From Vanessa cardui (Eukaryota > Arthropoda > Insecta > Lepidoptera > Nymphalidae): a stretch of 64,000 nt of DNA. The notes beneath the pieces are model-generated. The model had not been told where the DNA came from. It saw only the letters and a list, made by a program, of their open reading frames with translations, and ran no database searches. Below are positions 58,134-64,000 of this stretch, in pieces. The position numbers were made by a program, and so were the translations under genes. The stretch is taken from NCBI RefSeq assembly GCF_905220365.1, contig NC_061138.1, forward strand, positions 2,046,001 to 2,110,000, read 5' to 3'. Numbering within the stretch: the stretch's first letter is position 1; every line of letters begins with the position of its first letter.

Positions 58134-58830
58134 AGTAAAAATGATCTAAAAAGACTTTAACTTTTATCAAAATGATTTTGTTCGTAAAATACTGCATCGT
58201 TCTCTTATCCAAACTCAAAAATATGGTACAATTTTATATAATAATTATTGTTCAAATAACTTATAACTAAGTGATTTGTAGCTGAAAAAAATACCCGCAA
58301 ATATCACTAGAAACCATAAAACCTGATAGGAAAAATCGTACCTCTAAATAACACTCATCAATATAATACAGCTAAATAATGTTGTGTCAGGAGAAGTATG
58401 CCGAAAGCCCTTGAAATTCTGCACAAAGGTGACCGACGGCTTTCATGTTTTTCTTTTCTTCGTAAACAAAATAAATCCTTCCAGACAGCCATTTGTTCTG
58501 TCATATCTTGATTATTATCTGTTGAGTCTCTAACATCATCAATGTTTTGAATATATTTGACGATGTGATCTTGTGTGAGCCAATCAAATGAGAGCAAAAC
58601 TAAAAGAGAAATGTAACAACCAATTACAATTTAGCCTCGTAATTGCCAAAGTATATATAATGAGCCTATAGTCAGTGTAACAGTTTGCTAATTTCTTACT
58701 GATAGATAAAAACCTCTTTATGAGAAAGTTGATCTGCAATCAACCAACTGACTCCAAGGCGGATTGGATACTACTTATTTTGTAGAATTTCATGCAACAG
58801 ATCCTATACATATGTTTCACGATGTTTCTC
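58134..58830. other. apparently unique stretch
   Basis: A 79-codon minus frame at 58358-58597 has mixed residues (SFDWLTQDHIVKYIQNIDDV) but no family I recognise. No repeat. Confidence 0.3.
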
Positions 58831-59085
58831 TTTTTTATGGTATAGCTTGGCAGACGAGCACCTGATGGTAAGTGGTCACCATCACCAAAAGGTCAATATA
58901 GACAATGAAGCTATAAGAAATATTAACTATTTCATCGTCAATGTGCCGCCAACCTTGGGAACTAAGATGTTATCTCCCTTGTGCTTGTAGTTACACTGGC
59001 TCACTCACCCTTCAAACCGGAACACAACTGATGAGTGGGTGATACTTACCCAGACGGGCTTGCACAAAGCCCTACCACCAAGTAA
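58831..59085 (-). repeat. family-B repeat, near full length
   Basis: Reverse from 'ttttttatggtatagcttgg' to 'gcttgcacaaagccctacca'. ~30 bp around 'ctgttatttggcggtagaat' are deleted. Confidence 0.7.
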
Positions 59086-60599
59086 ACAAAAATTAAGACC
59101 ATAAAAACAATTTAGATTAACAGATTTCAAAACTCTTTCAAAACCCATAGTATTTGTGAGTTAAGTGTCAATTCAGCTATTTGCCATTTTTTATAATTGA
59201 CTTGACTTCTTATTACAAATTTTCAGCTATTTGCTGTTCGACTATCAAATTGTCAATAGAATAAATAACAATAATCATATATATCAGTGGAAATTTTCTT
59301 CTGTCACATCCTTAAATCAAATTTAGTCCCGGCTCGTGCCCCATTACGTCGAGCCTCCCTTATGTTAAGGGAAATAAAAAGACTTATAAACTTGTAGCAC
59401 GCGATTAGTATTGCGTGCCATGCCGACTCCGGACATAGAGTTAAGAGGAAGTTAGAAATGACACTAAATATTATAAATATATTTACGACTTGCAACAGCG
59501 GATGAATCTTACACTGATCTCTTTCTGTTATTCATAATTAGATAAAGACAGTATAACGTATATTAGCGAAAGGCTTTGGATTTAATTATGATGGGATGGT
59601 TAATTATTATATAAGCATAGCCCTATCTATCATCTTATTTTCCTCTAAACATGTGATAAGATCTTGGCTTTTGAAATGGTTACCATATCGTCGCTAACGC
59701 GCTTAGCGAGAGGTAAACGCGTGGGCTGGCTGTGGCTTTTATAATAACAGTTACCAATTTAAAAGTAATTTCAACCAATCAGCATTCTAATCTGATATTT
59801 TTAACAAATCGATAGTTACCAAGTATTCTTGGCTTCGGGTAAACAGCAAATCTTTTCCTATCAGAGCATTTATAATATTATAACAATTATATTACTTTTG
59901 ATTGTACTCTACTGTAAGTTCGTCTAGCTTCGTGTAGTCACTCTCTGATACCCCCAAAGTATAAATATAGTATAATTACTATATGTAAAAGGTAGCTTGA
60001 GTATTTTCAGGAATGTCTGTCAGATTCCATGGTTAGCGAAACTTTAGACGCAACTAAGTAAGCTAACGACAAATTGGATTATATGATTACCTTTGTTTTT
60101 TAAGTTTTACGTGTAGTTTCAGATGGGAGGGGGCTTCTTTATAGAACTATAATAGTTTTAAAAAGAGTGATTTTCCGCCACTTCTGTTTTATTTTACTAA
60201 ATTCGTGATTTAATTACCAAAAAGCCGAATAAGTACAAATTGTTGAATGTCACGTATGTAAGGTATTCTGATTGGTCAATTTCTGTTTCCATAAATAAAA
60301 TGTACATGGAAAACAAAAGTGGCTCATCTGACATATATATCGATTTTACAGATTAATGATTTTTTAGGGGTTTTTGGTCAAGTAAATAATTTCAATTCTA
60401 AATTTAAATTCTAAGTTTCCAACGATTTCTGTTGGCGATCGGATAATATTTCTTGAAATACAATTGTCTACGATGTGACCATTTCCAATCAGGTGGCCAT
60501 TTGCTTCCGCCTACCTATTATCAATTTTAATATAGTTACAAATATCATATAAACTAAATAGAAATTGTGGATTTCCATGCGGATAAAGTAATCATTTAA
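59086..60599. other. non-coding stretch
   Basis: A less AT-rich patch at 59315-59440 lies in an unrecognised 63-codon minus frame (59304-59495). A family-B end scrap (ccaatcaggtggccatttgc) is at 60485-60504. No gene. Confidence 0.3.
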
Positions 60600-60729
60600 T
60601 CTACATATATTAATAATATAAATTTGGTATGAAGTAAACTTGAATTCCAAGAAAGCACATAGACTCCTTTCTTTGCTTGACACATGACAAACAGCACCCT
60701 AAAACGCGTGTGATGCCAGGGGCGACTAG
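60600..60729 (+). mobile_element. family-E with internal deletion, both ends present
   Basis: Starts TCTACATATATTAATAATAT after A and ends 'gcgactag' before T. The ~70 bp carrying 'gtaactctgt...tttca' are missing. Confidence 0.6.
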
Positions 60730-60756
60730 TAGTCATGTATATAATTGATCATATGA

Positions 60757-60815
60757 AGAGTAATCACTGACTATCTTGCCGGTTCGTCTTTGTAGAATCT
60801 ACATTCCGAACCTGG
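60757..60815 (-). repeat. family-F fragment
   Basis: 'ctgactatcttgccggttcg' and 'tagaatctacattccgaacc', reverse orientation. Confidence 0.45.
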
Positions 60816-60841
60816 TGTTTGGCGGTAAAGAAAATTTTTAG

Positions 60842-60908
60842 GAAATCTGCATGTGTGCTCGGCGATGAAGGAAAACATCTATAGGACCTGCCTGAGTCTA
60901 ATTTCAAT
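60842..60908 (+). mobile_element. family-A SINE body fragment
   Basis: 'tgctcggcgatgaaggaaaa' and 'gcctgagtctaatttca' are the middle of family A, preceded by a duplicate-like 'aaatctgcatgtgtg'. Confidence 0.45.
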
Positions 60909-61044
60909 TTCTAAACCTAACAGTTTGACTTTTACTGTCTTTGTTTTCTTTAGATTACTATCAATACAATTTGGCTTGTTCTTTTTGGAAACAAAGAGGT
61001 AAGACCACTGTATACCGATCATCAACGTCATATTTTAAGTTAGT

Positions 61045-61094
61045 TTGTTAATATATTCATATTCCAGGCGAACAAAGCCACGGGTAACAGCTAG
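61045..61094 (+). mobile_element. family-E 3' end fragment
   Basis: 'caggcgaacaaagccacggg' and 'taacagctag' then T. The family-A SINE follows within 20 bp. Confidence 0.5.
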
Positions 61095-61110
61095 TAAATA
61101 ATAAACAACA

Positions 61111-61415
61111 AACAACAACAACAACAGCCTGTAAATTCCCACTGCTGGGCTAAAGGCCTCCTGTCCCTTTGAGGAGAAGGTTTTAGAACATATTCCACCA
61201 CGCTGTTCCTATGCGGGTTGGTGGAATGCACATGTGGCAGAATTTCTATGAAATTTGTCACATGCAGGTTTCCTCACGATGTTTTCCTTCACCGCTGAGC
61301 ACGAGATGAATTATAAAGACAAATTAAGCACACGAAACAGCGGTGCTTGCCTGGGTTTGAACCCGCAATCATCGGTTAAGATGCACGCGTTCTAACCACT
61401 GGGCCATCTCAGCTC
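61111..61415 (-). mobile_element. family-A SINE, full length
   Basis: Reverse, with an (aac)n tail. Very similar to the copy at 34681-34983 through the whole body, with both tRNA boxes intact. Confidence 0.85.
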
Positions 61416-62142
61416 ATATGTACATATATATTTGTTACTCGTTACTATATTACTTTACTAAAACACTCACAAGAGCATTATTGGGAAAATATATTTTTAT
61501 TTCGAAAATTACAAATTTTAGTAGTGTAATAGAATTCTATATATTCGTTATAACGACGAAATATTTGTGTACTATGTGTATGTATGTTAACGTAACTTGA
61601 TCATCGTTTCTTATCTATTCGAATATCGTTGCTTTAAAAAGATCTTAATGAGATGTCTGATCGAAGATTAGATACCTCTTCATTAAAAAAATAACATGTT
61701 ATTTTCCAACGTTACTAATTTATATGTAACGTAAGTTTTAAAGCGTTAAATCTATTTAGTAACATTTTAGAACTGACTGACTTATACAATGTAGTCATGA
61801 CCGCTTGGTCGAGGAGCATGGAAATTTGTATGGAACTTATGTATGTATTTATAGGTAGGTTAACATCGGATTTTGTTACATCAAATTCACCTCTTAAAGG
61901 AGTTAAAAGGGGGATGAAATTTTTTTTATATAATAGTTTATTATAAATGAATCTTTTAATTTTATCAACGTTTAATTATATCATGTATACTGGTGCGCGG
62001 TCTTATTTTTGATAATGTTCATTTCATTTATGTGTAAGAAATCACTGTGAACATTAAAATGTTTTATTTTAATATTTATTTAATTATCAATTATTTTCTT
62101 TCATTTCAATTAATAAAAAGCCAGGCCCATGAGATATAATAT
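61416..62142. other. AT-rich non-coding stretch
   Basis: No repeat or credible frame recognised. Confidence 0.3.
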
Positions 62143-62280
62143 AGTAGTTCCCAAGGTATTGCTGTACCTACGTAGAGTATTGATGGTGTAAGGAACGGTT
62201 GATATTTCTTAAAGAGTTATTGTCTATGGGCGGTGATGACCACTTATCATCAGGTGACCCATTTCGTCCATCAATATTAT
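62143..62280 (+). repeat. old family-B fragment
   Basis: 'agtagttcccaaggtattgc', 'ggtgtaaggaacggttgata' and 'catcaggtgacccatttcgt'. Confidence 0.5.
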
Positions 62281-62605
62281 AAAAAATAAAGTCAAACTAA
62301 AACATCTTTAATTCTAGATTAAGGAAAATTAAAAAGTAAACTTTATATAAAGTACTCCAACGTTCTACAAATTCTTGCAGTCTTCTGAGGCCGTGATGTA
62401 ATATCATTCATTAAAATTGCTCACAGCACTAGGTTCAAATACGCCCAATGAAATTACTCACACCCTGTAAATATTACTTTACATGTCAATGTGCGCGAAT
62501 TAATGTCGAGTGCACACTAGTGTAACGTGTTTGAATTAAATAAATACGTGACAATAATATTTAAAATAAAATAGTTATATATCCAATATATTATTCGAAT
62601 TTCGA
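62281..62605. other. non-coding stretch
   Basis: Apparently unique AT-rich DNA. Confidence 0.3.
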
Positions 62606-62673
62606 ATATGTTCCAAACCTTCCCCTCAAAGGGGGCCTCCCTTAGCTCATCTGTAGGAAATTTACAGGCTGTT
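62606..62673 (+). mobile_element. family-A SINE 3' fragment
   Basis: 'atgttccaaaccttcccctc', 'aaatttacaggctgttggtg' are the family 3' end. Confidence 0.55.
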
Positions 62674-62879
62674 GGTGTTTATTTTCACGTAATATACGTA
62701 GGTATTTCTGATTTTACAGAAAACTATAAAGAAAATGCAACTGTTTTTGTCTTTGTTTATTTATATAAAGTTGTTAATACTGAGTTAAAGTTACTAAATG
62801 AAAACAATTTAAAAATTTCTAATTAAATAACTTCTTACCAGCACCTTCGAAATGTAATTTTAAAGATTATTATGTTAAT

Positions 62880-62960
62880 CGAACGTAAACCACCTGATCG
62901 GAATGTAGATTCTGCCGAAAGAAACCGGTAAAGACCTCACTTGGTACTCTTTTATACAAA
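62880..62960 (+). repeat. family-F 3' fragment
   Basis: 'gatcggaatgtagattctgc', 'cgaaagaaaccggtaaagac', 'ttggtactctttt'. Confidence 0.45.
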
Positions 62961-63031
62961 TTACGGTAAATCCGGTCTTTGGTTATTCTGGTCGGGGTCC
63001 GATGCTGTGTAGCCCGAACTGCCGGTACCGT

Positions 63032-63235
63032 CAGGGCCGTCTTTTACCTATTGGAGGCCCTGGGACATATTAGGATAATGGGGCCCCTATGACTTTGACA
63101 ATATTCTATCTTAAAGTTAGAATAGATAAGGTTATATATTTATTTTTGTTGATAATCACATATTTATATGATATGTATTTATTTGATATGAGGCCCCTAT
63201 CGACCTTGGGGCCCTGGGCACTTGCCCAAAATGAG
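63032..63235 (+). repeat. family-H repeat, possible DNA transposon end
   Basis: Begins 'cagggccgtcttttaccta', then 'ggaggccctgggacatatta' and 'aatggggcccctatgac', and ends with 'gaggcccctatcgaccttgg' and 'ccctgggcacttgcccaa'. The CAGGG start would suit a hAT-like end, but no matching inverted end is seen. Confidence 0.45.
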
Positions 63236-64000
63236 AAAAATAGTGAGAAGCGAAAGAGGTGTCTGGGTACTGTACTGTCAACATTATTTTATTTTTTCAT
63301 AAATATTTCAATGAAAATTTGTTTATTTGTTGATAGTGTGCATTCCGCATTAATGTGTATCACTGTGTGCGTGGGCGCCTCTTTCATTCATATCAGATGA
63401 CGTCATCGCCCACAGTCAGCGGCAAACGCCCGAACGCATTATGCCACTACACTTGCTGGATCGCTCCTACTTCAGTACTATCTGTTAATAAATAAAATCG
63501 ATATGGTAATAAATATGTCTGTACGTTGATAACGAGTGTGGTTTTAAGTTAATGTCAGGAAATAGACTTATCGAAGTCAAAAAGTAATTTATGTTTTTTT
63601 TTATCTTCGTTATATTTGAACTATTCATCAAGTCCTTAATCGATTTTGTACGGAAAATTAAAAATAAATGTTTAATTTTAAATTTGAATTTCGAATTTAA
63701 AGAACACGATAAACGCTTTTGATTAGATTTCTACAGTGTCATCTTTTATATCTTTTAGTTAAAACGAGTTCGTACTTGATTACCGACATCGGAGTACAAT
63801 TTTCAGACAATTGTAATTATGTACTAACACGAGAAAGCGTCGTCATTGGATTGTCACGGCTATCAAGACTTTAATTACAGAAACAGATTCATTAATAGCA
63901 ACTACAAAATAAAGACTATTAAAAAAAATTAAATGTAACCTAATCGAAACTTATAACCTAAAATAATACAAATATTTAGGTAAAAAATGTAACTCCCGTT
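63236..64000. other. non-coding stretch
   Basis: 63365-63470 is less AT-rich (gtgtgcgtgggcgcctctt) with a perfect tgacgtca at 63400-63407. No gene recognised. Confidence 0.35.

Noticed and set aside
1..64000. CRISPR array, bacterial operon, phage or rRNA
   Set aside because: No regularly spaced identical repeats, no dense coding or ribosome-binding sites, and no rRNA blocks; the window is eukaryotic non-coding DNA.

Overview
This window looks like non-genic DNA from a lepidopteran nuclear genome, probably a butterfly. It is AT-rich, with long poly-T and poly-A runs, no operons, no rRNA or confident tRNA genes, and no multi-exon gene I can assemble. Its non-unique part is mostly a dense mix of short dispersed repeats. 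The lepidopteran assignment rests on those repeats: tRNA-derived SINEs of the Metulj type known from butterflies, and short TC...CTAG elements ending in a 'gcgaagccg' motif. The species cannot be named from the sequence.

I sorted the repeats by comparing copies within the window. Family A is a ~290-bp tRNA-like SINE (about 11 substantial copies plus fragments). Family C is a ~220-bp SINE with a different tRNA-like head (6 copies). Family B is a ~250-280-bp repeat (about 16 copies of all ages). Families D (~230 bp) and E (~150-200 bp) both begin TC, end CTAG and sit between A and T, so I read them as non-autonomous Helitron-like elements. Family F is a ~150-bp repeat. Smaller groups are a 'ggcccc' repeat (H), a 'ttatttggggtcg' repeat (J) and a diverged pair at 27.0 and 28.0 kb.

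The only convincing protein-coding sequence is on the minus strand at 24677-26674. It is a 5'-truncated non-LTR retrotransposon ORF with a reverse transcriptase, a C/H cluster and a C-terminal restriction-like endonuclease signature, with no internal stop. Just before it, at 20379-22577, lies a 2.2-kb terminal-inverted-repeat element flanked by TTAA on both sides. It has inserted cleanly into an older family-F repeat and carries what looks like the remnant of a spliced 5' coding region.

Region by region: 1-15 kb is sparse, with two unidentified candidate exons (675-953 minus; 11302-11485 plus), an exact 52-bp duplication and one perfect foldback. 15-18 kb holds Helitron-like elements. 20-27 kb holds the two larger transposons. 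27-40 kb is packed with SINEs and has a cluster of three foldbacks between 35.7 and 36.45 kb. 40-64 kb alternates apparently unique DNA with SINE and Helitron-like copies and has a few promoter-like patches. I did not find a new multi-gene system. The best leads are the TTAA element with its micro-exon, the RLE-type retrotransposon, and the foldbacks that look like template-switch scars.
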